DNA from: Viscum album
Taxonomy: Eukaryota > Streptophyta > Magnoliopsida > Santalales > Viscaceae
Assembly (NCBI GenBank): GCA_963277665.1
Contig: OY728158.1
Span: 595,596,818-595,660,817, forward strand
Direction of reading: 5' to 3'
Length of the DNA: 64,000 nucleotides
Made by a program: the position numbers and the translations under genes. Below are positions 35,660 through 46,850 of the stretch, in pieces. Each line of letters opens with the position of its first letter. Within the stretch, counting starts at the first letter, position 1. A model generated the notes under the pieces. That model had not been told where the DNA came from, did not search any database, and saw nothing but the letters and a program-made list of their open reading frames with translations.

Positions 35660-37659
35660 TGTAACATCCCGGTTCTGGAAGCCATCCAGAGGTTCCCCGT
35701 ACCCGGTTGGTCACATGGCCTCAAGCGCATTTCCCTGAACGCCAGAGGCTGCCGACTAGTAGTGAGGGCCTTGGATGTATTAGTGGTGAAACTATGCCCT
35801 CATTGGTAGAGTAACACAGTGGAAGTAAAACAAAAAGCAAAAATGGAAGCAGTAATATTACCATACAAAAAGAAAAAGCGGAAGACTAAATAAATAAATA
35901 GCTGGATCCCACATATATATATTAATGATTCATGATACATATGTCTAGGAAAGCAGCCAAAAAAATCACAATGCTATAATAAAAACAGTACTAAACCAAA
36001 GTAAAAAAGAGAATAGATAAACTCCTCAGCATCGCAAGCCTCAGCTTAGTCCCATACTCTCCAGCTCCAAAGCAATCAAGTACCTAAAGTTGAAGGGTGT
36101 TTTCCCTTATCTATACCTATAACAATATAATCTGTTTGGGCCCAAAAGCAAGACCCAAATAGGGTGTGAGACTAAAATCCCAATATGAAACCACCACAAG
36201 ATCTATGCTTAACATTCATTGAATATATGGTAGGTAATAAGTAAAAGAAAGTAGTAACAAGGAAGTACTCAGCAGTAAACAATCAACAGTTCAAATCATT
36301 CAAATCCATATTTCAAGTAAGCATCTAATCAAAGCAGGTAACCCTCTGGGAATTACTCTCAGCCTAACCCCTCTGGTACAACCAAACAATACAAGTATCT
36401 CAAGCAACCCTCTGGGTAGTACTCACAGTATAACCCCTCTGGTTTAGCTTATGTATAGACTCTCTAAGGAAGCACTTTCCATCAATTCCTCCTATAGTAT
36501 TGTATCGGTAACCAAAGGCACTATAGGGAAGCAATTACATCACATTCCCTTAGTGGACCACATCGAGGAACTACATACACTCTAAGGAGGCACTTACATC
36601 AATTCCCCCTATGGTCTCACATTGTAAGTAAAAATAGACACTCTGGAGTAGCCCTTACGTCTATTCTCCATATGGTCTACTACACCAGGTTCTCACAGCC
36701 CTATTTAAGTCAAAAAGTAAAACAAATCATATTGGACAAAGTAAACCTCAAGAAATACTAGACTAAATATTCTACAACATATCATCATGCTCGAACAATC
36801 ACTCCATCCTATAATACTATGCATGGAAAGTAAACAATATCCTAACAGGAAAACAAGACCCAACGATCAAAACAAGCAATCATGCATGCAAAAACACTTC
36901 AAAATCCTAGAAATTAACTCTATTCACAATCAATTAACCTATATTCAAGAATACAAGCATAGAAGTCCATTATTAAGGTTAAAATCATAAACACGCAATA
37001 CCCCGTTCATGGGTATTGGGTAATTTTGCACATATAACTCAAATAATTTCTACGAAAAGGCACAAACCAACTATCTCAGTGTTAGGAGATTGTTATATGT
37101 GATACTCAAGCCTTGAATCACACAATAAAACTGTAGATCTACAAAAACGCCAAAAACACTCAACTAAGGATAACTCTTGAAAGAGGAAGAATCAGAAAAT
37201 GAATCTCAAGAAAAAGGAAGAGATTACCGAGGCGGTCCCAACGAAATCAATGGAGGTCGATTCAGAGAATGGATGCTCGCTCAAGGACTCGGAGAATATT
37301 CGCGGCTGTATGAGTTCTCTCGAATGAACCAGACCTAGAAGAAGAGAATTCGTTCTATCAGACATGACCCCCGTACGTTTAATGAAATAAAAAGAAAGTA
37401 CACGACGTGTACTTCAGAAGTACATGGTGTGTACTTTCCATTACCGAGACCCACATTAGGTGGCCTCCAGGTCACCCCCACATGGATTTTTTCATGGCCA
37501 CTACATGACCAGCACACAGCTACTTGCGGTAACTGAGTACCCGATTTGTACTCATAAAGTAGATGGTGTGTACTTAAGAAGTTTTTAGAAAATCCTCATT
37601 TTCCTTAAAAACACCAGAAAAGGTAAAACATACATGAAAAGAAGATTCAAGTTCTTACA
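35660..37659 (-). repeat. Element F 3' LTR
   Basis: 2,000 bp, matching 43841-45840. It contains a 66-bp repeat (ACCCTCTGGG near 36343 and 36409), four 60-bp units (starting near 36459, 36519, 36579 and 36639), and the palindrome GTACACGACGTGTAC at 37398-37412. Small open frames inside it match nothing. Confidence 0.93.
36459..36700. repeat. 60-bp tandem repeats in element F LTR
   Basis: Four imperfect units with the core CACTCTAAGGAAGCACTTAC followed by ATCAATTCCCCCTATGGTCT begin at 60-bp steps. The same array is at about 44640-44870 in the 5' LTR. A related set of GAGTGAGAGGG units with about 55-bp spacing occurs in element A's 3' LTR at 50150-50330. Confidence 0.75.
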
Positions 37660-37671
37660 AACTTTCCCCAT
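37660..37671 (-). promoter_or_regulatory. Element F polypurine tract
   Basis: On the minus strand ATGGGGAAAGTT directly precedes the first TG of the 3' LTR (TGTAAGAAC). Confidence 0.75.
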
Positions 37672-37915
37672 TAAAAAAATTCATCCATGAATTTCTCTAG
37701 TGAGGTGGCATAGAAGAAAAATCCTCAAACAACTCTGGCCAATGTGATCATAGATCTACCTCCCTCTCCTAAATCTCATCCTGTACTCACCCATGCTTCC
37801 ATAGCACTCATACCATAGGAACAGACCGACCGTGAAGAACCTTTATACTATGATAAAAAATCCAGATATGATGCTCCTTGAATGAGGCATTCACCTCTAA
37901 TTCAACCTCCTCGGG
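37672..37915 (-). pseudogene. Element F chromodomain
   Basis: After the integrase C-terminus a stop replaces one residue, then the frame reads PEEVELEVNASFKEHH, then HSIKVLHGRSVPMV, VLWKHG, and HWPELFEDF. This is the chromodomain pattern of Tekay-type integrases: (P)V.ILDR....LR....P.VKVLW, then an EEATWE-like segment, then PHLF. Four in-frame stops occur; at least the one before VLWKHG fits a CGA to TGA change. Chromodomains in this lineage are thought to steer integration toward marked chromatin. The frame ends close to the polypurine tract, as expected. Confidence 0.8.
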
Positions 37916-39147
37916 TTAAAAGACATGAGACAAGTCTGAGGAGTAACGTCGAAGTTGGGAAACAATGAAGACGTCATGCATAGCCCGATACCTCTGAGGT
38001 AACTGAAACCGATAGGAAACCGGCCTAACTCTCTCTAACACCTCAAACAGCCCTACATAACTTGGAGAAAGCTTACCCTGTCTCCTAATCCTTCTGTGTC
38101 CCAACCTCAGTGTGACATATTGGAAAACCTGATCCCCGACCTTGACCTCCAGATTTCATCTCTGCTGATCAGCATAAGACATTGGTTGAGACTGTGCAGT
38201 ATCCATCCTCTTCTGAATCAACTATATCTTCTCTGTGGTCTCCTCGACAAGACGAGGTCCCAACATAGATGCCTCTCCTTCCTCTAGCCAACATAAGGGT
38301 GATCGGCATGACCTACTGTACAAAGCCTCATAAGGTTCCATCTGAATAGTTTCTTGAAAACTATTATTATAAGAAAATTCCATAAGAGGTATGTGCTTCT
38401 TCCATGTACCTCCAAAATCCAGGATGCATGCATGAAGCATATCCTCAAGAACCTGAATCATACGCTCAGACTGGCTATCTATCGTGGGGTGGTAAGCTGT
38501 ACTCAAAAGTACTTGTGTACCCAAAGCCTTATATATCCCCTGCCAGACCTGAGAAGTAAAACGAGCATCCCTATCTGAAACAATGGAGTATGGATCTCCA
38601 TAAAGATATACAATCCCACAGATGTACAACCATCCCAGATCATCGATACTGAAGGTATCCTTGATCAGAAAGAAGTGAGAAACCTTTGTGAGTCTGTCAA
38701 TAACGCATCCCTATCTGAAACAATGGAGTGTGGATCTCCATAAAGATATACAATCCCACAGATGTACAACCATCCCAGATCATCGATACTAAAGGTATCC
38801 TTGATCAGAAAGAAGTGAGAAACCTTTGTGAGTCTGTCAATAACAACCCATAAATCATAATTACCTCGAGGCTACCTCGGTAAACCTATCAAGAAATCCA
38901 TTGCAACATCATTCTACTTCAACTCAGAAATGGGTAACTACTGCAAAAGACCTGCTGGTCATGGATGATCCACCTTCACCTGCTGACAGGTGGAACACCT
39001 CATGATGAACCCAACAACATCTTTTTTCATACCTGGCCACCAGTACTGACAGTGTGGATCATAATACATCTTGGTGACCCCAAGATGAACTGACCAAACT
39101 AAGGAATGAAAGTCCCACATCAACTCCTCATGTATGTCTGCTAACAC
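37916..39147 (-). pseudogene. Element F integrase
   Basis: The N-terminal zinc-binding part at 38959-39147 has FHSLVWSVHLGVTKMY and then MRCSTCQQVK (His-His-Cys-Cys pattern kept). The catalytic core at 38222-38629 keeps VSDRDARFTS with the second Asp and SQSERMIQVLEDML with the Glu of the D,D35E triad. The C-terminal part at 37916-38104 has GKLSPSYVGLFEVLERV, the GPY/F module with the first Pro changed to Leu, and HDVFIVSQLRRY. A 140-bp tandem duplication (38565-38844) falls between zinc finger and core and shifts the frame, since 140 is not a multiple of three. Confidence 0.88.
38565..38844. repeat. 140-bp tandem duplication within element F integrase
   Basis: 38565-38704 and 38705-38844 are direct repeats that I find to differ at only two positions (GAGTATGG/GAGTGTGG and ACTGAAGG/ACTAAAGG). 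They begin GCATCCCTATCTGAAAC and end GAGTCTGTCAATAAC. Far fewer changes than between the element's LTRs indicates that the duplication arose well after insertion. Confidence 0.93.
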
Positions 39148-39485
39148 CCGATCTCATCCTCACCTATGGTCCATCTAGGAATATGGTCCTCTACTGAAAC
39201 ACCTTCCCATAGGACTAGGACTTTAGAATCTAATAGATGCCTCATTCTCACTCGATCATGAAGAGTAGAGGTAACAACTAATGAAGAAAGAAATGTATGC
39301 CCATGTCTGTCATGCACATCCAAATGCATCTTAGAGAATAGAGCCATAAGTTTCCACTCACTGCTGGCCTCTTGAACCACTTGTATCTGAGTCCTTCTTC
39401 TCAGTGCATTATCTATTGTGTTGCCCTTCCCAGGTATATAGGAAACCTCAAAGTCAAAAGAATGAAGGTATTGAACTCACCTTTG
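39148..39485 (-). pseudogene. Element F RNase H to integrase linker
   Basis: The frame 39141-39380 on the minus strand carries VVTSTLHDRVRMRHLLDSKV, matching the variable linker (LTVQPTL.DRI...Q..D..L) between RNase H and the integrase zinc finger in this family. The stretch 39381-39485 keeps remnants of the FDFEVSYIPGK-type motif with stops. Confidence 0.65.
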
Positions 39486-39863
39486 CTATCTCAAATTCAA
39501 GTCATGATGAGTTAATATATGCTTGAGAATTTTGTGATTGGTGAAAACCACAAAATGATCTCCCAAAAAATAATGTACCCAACAGCGTAAAGCATGAACA
39601 GCTGCAGCCAACCCGAGATCGTGCATCGGGTAATTCTTCTCATGTGGCCTCAACTGCTGAGACCTATATGCAACGACTCCTTCTCCTTTCATAAGCACAA
39701 CTCTAAGCCTGATACCTAAAGCATCATAGTAAACAGTATAGATCTTTCCCGACTCTGGAAATACTTGTATCGGTGATGAAGTCAGACTTCCTTTCAACTC
39801 CTGAAAGGCTGACTCACATGAATATGACCACAAGAACTTCACACCCTTCTTATTCAGGCCCAT
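39486..39863 (-). pseudogene. Element F RNase H
   Basis: A 125-codon open stretch. It contains YYDALGIRLRVVLM (the DAS.. motif with Asp kept), VVAYRSQQLRPHEKNYPMHD, LAAAVHALRCWVHYF, and FTNHKILKHILTHHDLNLR (normally FTDHKSLKYIF...LN.R, here Asp changed to Asn). This is the RNase H domain that removes the RNA template in RNA-DNA hybrids. It is the best-preserved part of the element. Confidence 0.9.
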
Positions 39864-40600
39864 CAGTGGTGCTTCTAAGCATGAGGAGTCCTATATGAAA
39901 TGCCTGTAGTATCCAACCAGCGCTAGAAAACTTCGTACCTCAATGATGTTCTTTGGATTCTCCTAGGAAACTAATTCTCTCACTTTCTCTAGGTCTACTG
40001 ATACTCTTATCTGTAAGATAACATGACCCAAGAAGTGAATTTGGTCCATCCAAAAGTGGAAATTTGAGGGATTAGCATATAACTAATGCTCTATCAGTGT
40101 ACTCAAAATGATCCCAATATGTGAAGCATGGTCGTGTCGAGTGTGAGATCAGACCAAGATATAATCCACGAAAACGACCACGACGGGGATCCAAGAATGG
40201 ATGGAACACTCAGTTCATCACTACCATGAAAACTGTAGGAACGTTTATGAGACTTAATGACATAACCACATACTCCTATAGACCATACCTACTCTAGAAG
40301 GATGTTAGGGGTATATCAGATGGTCTAACACGCAACTGATGGTAACCGGACCTCAAGTCGATCTTTGAGAACACTCAGGATCCTTGAAGCTAATCAAAGA
40401 TATCATAAATTCTCAGTAAGGTATATCGGTTCTTGACCATCAACTGGTTCAACTTCTGATAATCCACACACAGTTTGAGGGTATCGTCTGCCTTCTTCAT
40501 AAACAAGACAGGTGAACCCCAAGGAGAAGTACTGGGTTGGATGAAACTCTTTGCCTGGAACTCCTCCAACTGCTTCTTGAGCTCCTATAACTCTAGTGTA
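39864..40600 (-). pseudogene. Element F reverse transcriptase
   Basis: Reading minus-strand frames in order gives [17 protein letters not shown] (near 40490-40540), [28 protein letters not shown] (near 40320-40380), SRYGL-EYVVMSLSLINVP, then VVVVFVDYILV near 40155-40185. The catalytic FVDD is FVDY (40161-40172), so the second metal-binding Asp is lost. AGYYRHFI near 39895 marks the thumb region. Several frame changes and stops occur. Identity as Ty3/gypsy RT is firm. Confidence 0.88.
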
Positions 40601-41250
40601 GCCATCCTATAAGGAGGAATGGACACCGGTGCCACTCATAGCACAAGATCGGTAGAAAATTCCACCTCTTGCTCCAGAGGAAAACTTGAAAGTCCTCTAG
40701 AAAGATATCTCTGAAATGATCCACCACTGGAGGAAAGTCTATCTGTGATGTCCCCTGGTCATCCAGATACAGACTAGACAACTAGGCTATAACTTACCCC
40801 AACCAATGATGCTCAATTCCTTCTCTGATCGCCTGGACATCATAGTTTCGCTTATGAATAAATGATATACCCTCTGGTGAAGTGAAACTCACCCTACGAT
40901 GATAACAATCAATGAATTCTTGGAAGGGAACTAACCAGTCCATTCTAAGAATGACATAATAGCCTGTCATCTCTTGGAAATAGAGGTTCCATAAGAAGTG
41001 ACACCCACCAACCTCTAGAGGGCACTCCTTGCACTGACTCACACTAGCCGTTCTAGTTCCCAACGAAGTGTATAACGTCAAAATATCAGTAGAAGAAATG
41101 ATATAGAGCCCAAGGATCTCCACAATGACAAAAAATATAAAGCTATGGGAATCCCTTATATCAAAAAGAACAGAAGCTAAAACTGAGGAAACTAAGATCG
41201 TACCTTGAACTATAGAGGGTCCAAGATCCTACTCCTGTTGGGTCTGCTCC
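40601..41250 (-). pseudogene. Element F aspartic protease and pro-RT linker
   Basis: Near 41110-41200 the frame reads SVLFDIRDSHSFIF, where the family has LFDSGA(S/T)HSFIS; the Gly of the catalytic triplet is replaced, so activity is lost. An open stretch to 40794 follows, with YYVILRMDWLVPF and IDCYHRRVSFTSPEG (the FDVILGMDWL...DC....V.F motifs). Below 40781 the frame contains VVDHFRDIFLEDF, the V..F.DVFP.DLP motif that precedes RT. One stop separates the two parts. Confidence 0.8.
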
Positions 41251-42449
41251 ACTACAAAAGTCTAACCTGTACCACGACCCTGTGACCCTACCTGACCACT
41301 CTGAGCTGATCCACCCTATTATTGCTGATAGCCTTGGGACTAGATACCACAACCACAAACTCCACCTTAGCCTGAACGGACAGAAGAACTCTAATTCCCT
41401 AAATGATAAGAAACTGGTCGTGCTGCTCCTGAATGAGGAGTCATAGAAAAACCCCTATCACTAGCTGCTGGTGAGAATATTTGAAAAAAATGATGAATAT
41501 GACCCATATTTCCACAATATCAGAATTTCACTAGGTATCTCGGGAAATGTGGCATCTTATTACCTCTCTTCCTGCATTAGTAGCACACAACCTAGGTACC
41601 AAAAGAAGTGTCTCGACTCCTTGGACCACCATGAAAAGACCCCATGCGACACTTCCTGCTTTCATTAAGAGGGATACTAACTCCGGATGTCGAACTTCCC
41701 TGGCTCACAACTCTGGAATCCCTCATATTTTTCTCCATGATCAATGCCTGGTTGACTATAGAAGTGATGGAAGTCAACCTGAAGATGTTCACCTAAGATC
41801 AAATGTAGTGTCTCAGACCATACTCAAACTTCCTTGCTAGGAATAACTTATCACCTCCTAGAATAGGCGTGAAGTACTGTAGCTATGTGGAGCCAGAGGA
41901 ATACTCCATAACTGAAAAAGTACCCTGCTCCAAACTCATGAAATCTCAGGCTCAACTGTCCCTCAAAGTCTCCAAGTATAAGTAGTCATAAAAGGCATGT
42001 TGGAACTTGTTCTATGCCATAACCTGCTGGCATCCTACCTATGAGATCAAATCCCACCATCTCTTGGAAGAATCCCGAAGCATATATGTAACAAGCTTGA
42101 CCCTACTCCCTAGAGGCATCTCTAGATGCTTGAAGATAGAAAGCATGGTTTCTAACCATGACTCTACATCCTGAGGTCCTCCTTCCCCTATGAAGGTGGC
42201 AGGATGCTGCTGTTGGAAAACCCGCGTCAGCTCTGCCATATAAGTGGCAGGATGCGGTACTCCATAGAAGGTCTGCATGAAGCTCATGAAGCCCTCTCAG
42301 AACTGTTCATCAACACCTGTGTCTGGAATGATGGCTGGTGACAGGATTGGAACAACTGGAGTATCTACTGGAAGTACTGGATCAGACATGTTCAGTGTCT
42401 GATCACCATCTTGTAACTGATGTACAACCAGAGGACGTCTCAGTGGCAT
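41251..42449 (-). pseudogene. Element F gag
   Basis: The likely start is ATG at 42447-42449 (minus), giving MPLRRPLVVHQLQD, the basic start common in this lineage. A TGA lies near 42300, fitting a CGA change. Then FYGVPHPATYMAELTRVFQQ, DVESWLETMLSIFKHLEMP and LVTYMLRDSSKRWWD form the capsid core. Later SVMEYSS follows with stops, then at about 41480-41600 CY-CRKRGNKMPHFPR and YCGNMGHIHHFF, two damaged zinc-knuckle-like units. Gag would form the virus-like particle. Confidence 0.82.
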
Positions 42450-43825
42450 GACTCTGCAAGGTCAAACATAACCCTTAGATCAAGATTACCAAGGACTGAA
42501 AACTAGAAGATTAATAAGGGCACAAGATAAATAAAGCATTCATGTTTTTCAAAACATGGATACAAGACGTGTATAATGACTACACAATGTGTATAATGAC
42601 AACACGACGTGTTCCATTAAGCCTTTTAGATGGGAGTGTACTCCTACCAAAACTGGTCGTGTAATACCCCATACACGACGTGTTGTCCTAAAACATGGAA
42701 TGTACTTTAATTTTCATTCCTTTCTTGAGTTCTTCTACACAACTAACCCACACTATTCTCATAGAAAAAGACTACACGACATGTTCATGCCAGACATGGT
42801 GTGTACTAGATGAGCTTCACCGGCCCGTGTTGTTAGTGATACAGCTGGATACACGACTCACACTACACGACATGTTCCAACATGACACAGAATGTATAAC
42901 TTAATCTTTCATCCATCAGTGTCGTTAGTCACACGGGTGGACACATGGTCTACCCCACACAGAATGTACATCTGACACACGGTGTGTTCTACCAAGATTT
43001 CCCAACCTCATGTTTCTGCCCACATAGTCAGTAACACAGTTAGAGACTACAAGGCATGTATATACAGTACACAACGTGTATTTAAGAAAAACAGTTTCTT
43101 CCCGAATAGAAGAACACATGGTGTGTAGTCAGCACTACACAGCATGTATTCTGGATTTTTCCAGATAGTAAGACTCAGAAACTACTCCTGATCCCATAAA
43201 AACACCGAAACGAACATTTAAGTGCCAAATTCAGACCCGTGAGGGCCCATACTCCCAGCAAATCAAATCTTGGAATCTTATACATGTTATAACTATGAAA
43301 AAAAGGCAATGATCCACCAAATTCTATTCTGTGAGGGCCCATAACACCTCAAGAACGAAATTTTGGTGTTCATTCAAACAAAACATTACACAATCAATAC
43401 CCTATCAAACAACAGGTAATTTATCAAGGAATCTATCACAACAACATGCATATTTAAAACAACATCTATCACAACAACATGCAATTGCTAATTCTCCCTA
43501 AATGGCATGCCAAGAATGCATGACATGTGATTTATAGAAAGTTTCTATATGTTTCATGAGATGGGATACCCTCATCTCATTAGGTTGCAAAAGAAATAGA
43601 ACCTCAATAACATCAAAAATAATAGTACAAAACATGTGAATCACCCAATGGTGAAAATAAAATCAACTATAAAATTGAAAAAACATAAAAATCAAAATAT
43701 TAGAGGTAAATTGGTTTTTCCCTATACACGAGTTAGTTAATCCCAGGTACAATTTATTACCAAATACCTATTATATCCTATCCCTGACTATAGGCTCCAA
43801 ACAGTTATTCAAGAAGAAAATAATC
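42450..43825. other. Element F leader between primer site and gag
   Basis: 1.4 kb untranslated leader. It holds the ACGT-core palindrome array (42550-43150) and a short direct duplication of CTATCACAACAACATGCA near 43431 and 43468. No gene is supported; the small open frames here (for example 42589-42904) are chance frames through the array. Confidence 0.7.
42555..43150. repeat. Dispersed array of ACACGACGTGT-type palindromes in element F leader
   Basis: About a dozen copies of a near-palindrome ACAC(G/A)(A)(C/T)GTGT occur. They include ACACGACGTGT at 42602-42612 and 42673-42683, and variants such as ACACAATGTGT near 42582 and ACACAACGTGT near 43072. The same motif sits in both LTRs (37398-37412 and about 45578-45592). 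ACGT cores are bZIP-type binding sites in plants; any regulatory role here is inference. Confidence 0.7.
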
Positions 43826-43838
43826 CCTATGATACCAC
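43826..43838 (-). promoter_or_regulatory. Element F primer-binding site (initiator Met tRNA)
   Basis: On the minus strand TGGTATCATAGGG starts three bases inside the 5' LTR end. It matches the TGGTATCAGAGC site, complementary to the initiator Met tRNA 3' end, in its first eight bases. Confidence 0.85.
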
Positions 43839-43840
43839 TT

Positions 43841-45840
43841 TGTAACATCCTGGTTCAGAAATCCACCCAGAGGCACCCCGTACCCGATTGGTCACATGGC
43901 CTCAAGCGCATTTCCCCGAACGCCAGAGGCTACCGACTAGCAGTGAGGGCCTTGAGTGCGATAGTGGGGAAACAATTCCCTAATTGGTAGAATAACACAG
44001 TAGAAGTAAAACACAAAGAAACAGCAGAAGCAGTAATATTACCATACAAAAAGAAACAGCGGAAGACTGAAGAAATAAACAGTTGGATCCCATATATATA
44101 TATGAATGATGCATGATACATATGTCTAGTAAAGAATCCAAATAAATCACAATGCTAGAATAAAAATAGTACTAAACCAAAGTACAAAATAAAACAGATA
44201 AATACCTCAGCATCGTAAGCCTCAGCTTGATCCCAAGCTCTCCAGCTCCTAAGCAATCAAGTACCTGAAGTAGAAGGGTGCTTGACCTTATCAATACCTG
44301 CAACAATATAATCTGTTTGGTCCCAAAAGCATGACGCAAACAGGGTGTGAGACTAAAATCCCAGTAGAAAACCACTACAAGATTTGTGCCTAATAGTCAG
44401 TGAATATATGGCAGGTAATAAGTGAAAGAATGTAGTAACAAGGAAGTAATCAGCAATAAACAATCCATAGTTCAAAGCATTCAATTGCATATATCAAGTA
44501 AGCAGCTAATAAAATATGGTAAACCTCTGGGAAGTACTCTTAGCCTAACCCATCTAGTTCAACCAAACAACAAAAGTATCACAAGAAACCCTCTGGGTAG
44601 TACTCATAGTCTAACCCCTCTGGTTCAGCTTAAGCATAGACTCTCTAAGGAAGAACTCACCATCAATTCCTCTTATAGTCTTGTATCGGTAACTAAATGC
44701 ACTCTAGGGAAGCACTTACATCACATTCCCTCTATGTCCCATGTCGAGGAACTACATACACTCTGAGGAATCACTTACATCAATTTCCCCTATCGTCTCA
44801 CATCGTAAGTAAAAATAGACACTCTCGAGAATCCCTTACACCCATTCTCCCTATGGTCTACTACACCAGGTTCTCACGACCCTGTGTAAGTCAACAAGTA
44901 CAAAAAGAATATCGGACAAAGTAAAACTCAATAACTAATTGTATAAACATTCTACAATATATCAGCATGTTAGAACAATCACTCCATCCTATAATACTAG
45001 GCATGGAAAGTAAACAACAACCTAATAGGAAAACTAGGCCCAACGGTCAAAACAAGCAATAATGCATGGGAAAACACTTCCAAAGCATAAAAATTAACCC
45101 TATTCATAATCAATTAACCCCTATTCAAGCATACAATCATAGCAAGCAATTATTAGTGCTAAAATCATAAACACGCAATACCATGTTCATGGGTATTGGG
45201 TACTTTTTCACATATAACTCAACGAATTTCTACAGAAAGTCACAAACCACCTACCTCGGTGTTGGGAGATCATTATATGTGAACCTCAAGCCTTGAATTT
45301 CCCAATAAAACCATAGATCTACAAAAAATGTCTAAAATACTCAACTAAGGATAACTTTTGAAAGAGAATAAATCAGGAAACAAAGCTCAAGAATAAGGAA
45401 GAGCTTACCAAGTCGGTCCCAACGAAATCAACAGTGGTCAATTCAGAGAACAGATGCTCTCTCGGGGGCTTGGAGAAGATTTGCAGCCATACAAGTTCTC
45501 TTGGACGAACCAGACCTAGAAAAAGAGCATTCTGTACATCAGACGTGACCCTGATAAATTTAATGAAATAAAAAAAAGTACAAGCCGTGTACTTTAGAAG
45601 TACACGGTGTGTACTTTTCGTTACCGATCCCCACTTTAGGTGGCCTCTAGGTCACCCCCACATGGTCGTGTCCATGGCCGCTCTAGGGCCAACACACGAC
45701 TACCTGTGGTAACTGAGTACACATTGTGTACTCATAAAGCACACGTCATGTACTTAAGAAATTTCTAGAAACTCTTCTTTTTTCCTTAAAAACACTAGAA
45801 AAGGTAAAACATACCTGAAAAGAAGATCCAGGTTATTACA
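43841..45840 (-). repeat. Element F 5' LTR
   Basis: 2,000 bp, pairing with 35660-37659. Plus-strand edges are TGTAACATCCTGG and GGTTATTACA. It carries the same tandem repeats and ACGT-core palindromes as the 3' copy; the palindrome near 45578 reads GTACAAGCCGTGTAC. Confidence 0.93.
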
Positions 45841-45845
45841 ATTAT
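45841..45845. repeat. Target-site duplication of element F, right copy
   Basis: ATTAT, identical to 35655-35659. Confidence 0.9.
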
Positions 45846-46850
45846 CATGGGATAGTGGAATATTGAGGAAATTATAGTAGCACCTGAACTCAATCAAACA
45901 TGATACATTGCAATATAGGTGGTGGGTATGGTTCTTACAGTAGATCGTGTTACAATTGGATCTAAATTTACAACAAAATTGGATCATTTCTTGGATTTTT
46001 CCTAAATAATTTTTAGATTTTAAACATATTAAGGATATGAGTTTCCTGATTGACATAATTTTAGGAGTGAATCATATATTGATACATTCTTATCACATGG
46101 AACTAGACATGTTGAGATAGATTAAGGTATAACAAAAGTATATTAAGGAGAAGGATTTTATTCTCCCAGGTACCTTTCCTTGGGGAGATCTTATCTTATT
46201 ATCTATAAAAAAATGGTAGACTTAGGTTGTGTTTGAATTATCAAAAGAATAACTAGGCGTTGGTGAAGACGGAGTATCCATTTACTTAGATATATTATAT
46301 GCTTAACTATTTGAGGGGTTCTTGATGGTTCTCTAATATTTTCCTACTATCAAGATATCATTGGTTGTGGTTCAGGGAAGAGGATATTCTAAAGGTGAAT
46401 TTTTAGAGTAGGTATAGTTTATATGAGTATCTTGTGAGGCCATTTAGTCTTATAATTTCATCTTTAGTATTCATGAATCTCATGAATCAAATTTTCCATC
46501 CTTACCTAGACTCCTCAATCATGGTGTTTGTTAAAGACATTTTGGTATACCCACGGACCCAAGGGTTACTTTTTGATCACCTAAATATTGTATTGAGTAC
46601 ACATTTAGAACATTAGCTTTATACCAAGTATTTAAAGTTTCAATTTTTGATTAAATGGGTTCAATTTTTGAGGAATATGATATCGAAGTTGGGTTTCATG
46701 ATTGATTTGAAGAAATTAGAGGTGGAAATTTCTTGGGTGTGACCCCATAATGTGTTTGAGATTAGGAATTTTCTTGTATTTTATGGATATTATAGGTGGT
46801 TCATTTAGTATTTATCTTGATTTGTAACATAGATGGATAGGATGGACAAG
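45846..46850 (+). pseudogene. Element A reverse transcriptase
   Basis: The clearest stretch, 46430-46616, reads VRPFSLIISSLVFMNLMNQI, then MVFVKDILVYPRTQG, and then DHLNIVLSTHLEH. These match MPFGLTNAPA.FM.LMN, the FVDDILVYS active site (first Asp changed to Lys) and EHL..VL..L. Near 46750-46800 IRNFLVFYGYYRWFI matches the (V/I)RSFLGL.GYYRRFI thumb motif. Upstream, 46145-46200 has decayed EKDFILPGTFPWGDLI (SPWGAPVLF). Stops are frequent. Confidence 0.82.

Larger units (their letters stand above)
35660..45840 (-). mobile_element. Element F: full-length Tekay/Del-type chromovirus
   Basis: 10,181 bp with two 2,000-bp LTRs, TG...CA ends, a perfect 5-bp target duplication ATTAT, a primer-binding site and a polypurine tract. 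On the minus strand the order is LTR, leader, gag, protease, RT, RNase H, integrase, chromodomain, LTR, which defines Ty3/gypsy chromoviruses. LTR length, primer type and protein motifs fit the Tekay/Del lineage. LTR ends differ at about 10 of the first 100 bases. Each gene has stops, a 140-bp duplication breaks integrase, and catalytic residues of protease and RT are lost, so it is structurally complete but dead. Confidence 0.95.

Noticed and set aside
38096..38578. Plus-strand genes of 63 and 74 codons
   Set aside because: They are antisense to integrase of element F, whose motifs are clear on the minus strand.
42589..42904. Two overlapping plus-strand small genes
   Set aside because: They run through the palindromic leader array of element F and owe their Thr/His-rich peptides to the repeated motif.
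44422..44924. Plus-strand genes of 114 and 75 codons
   Set aside because: They fall in the tandem repeats of element F's 5' LTR; repeated SLTHLV/PLGST-type peptides reflect the DNA repeat, and the 3' LTR copy is interrupted.
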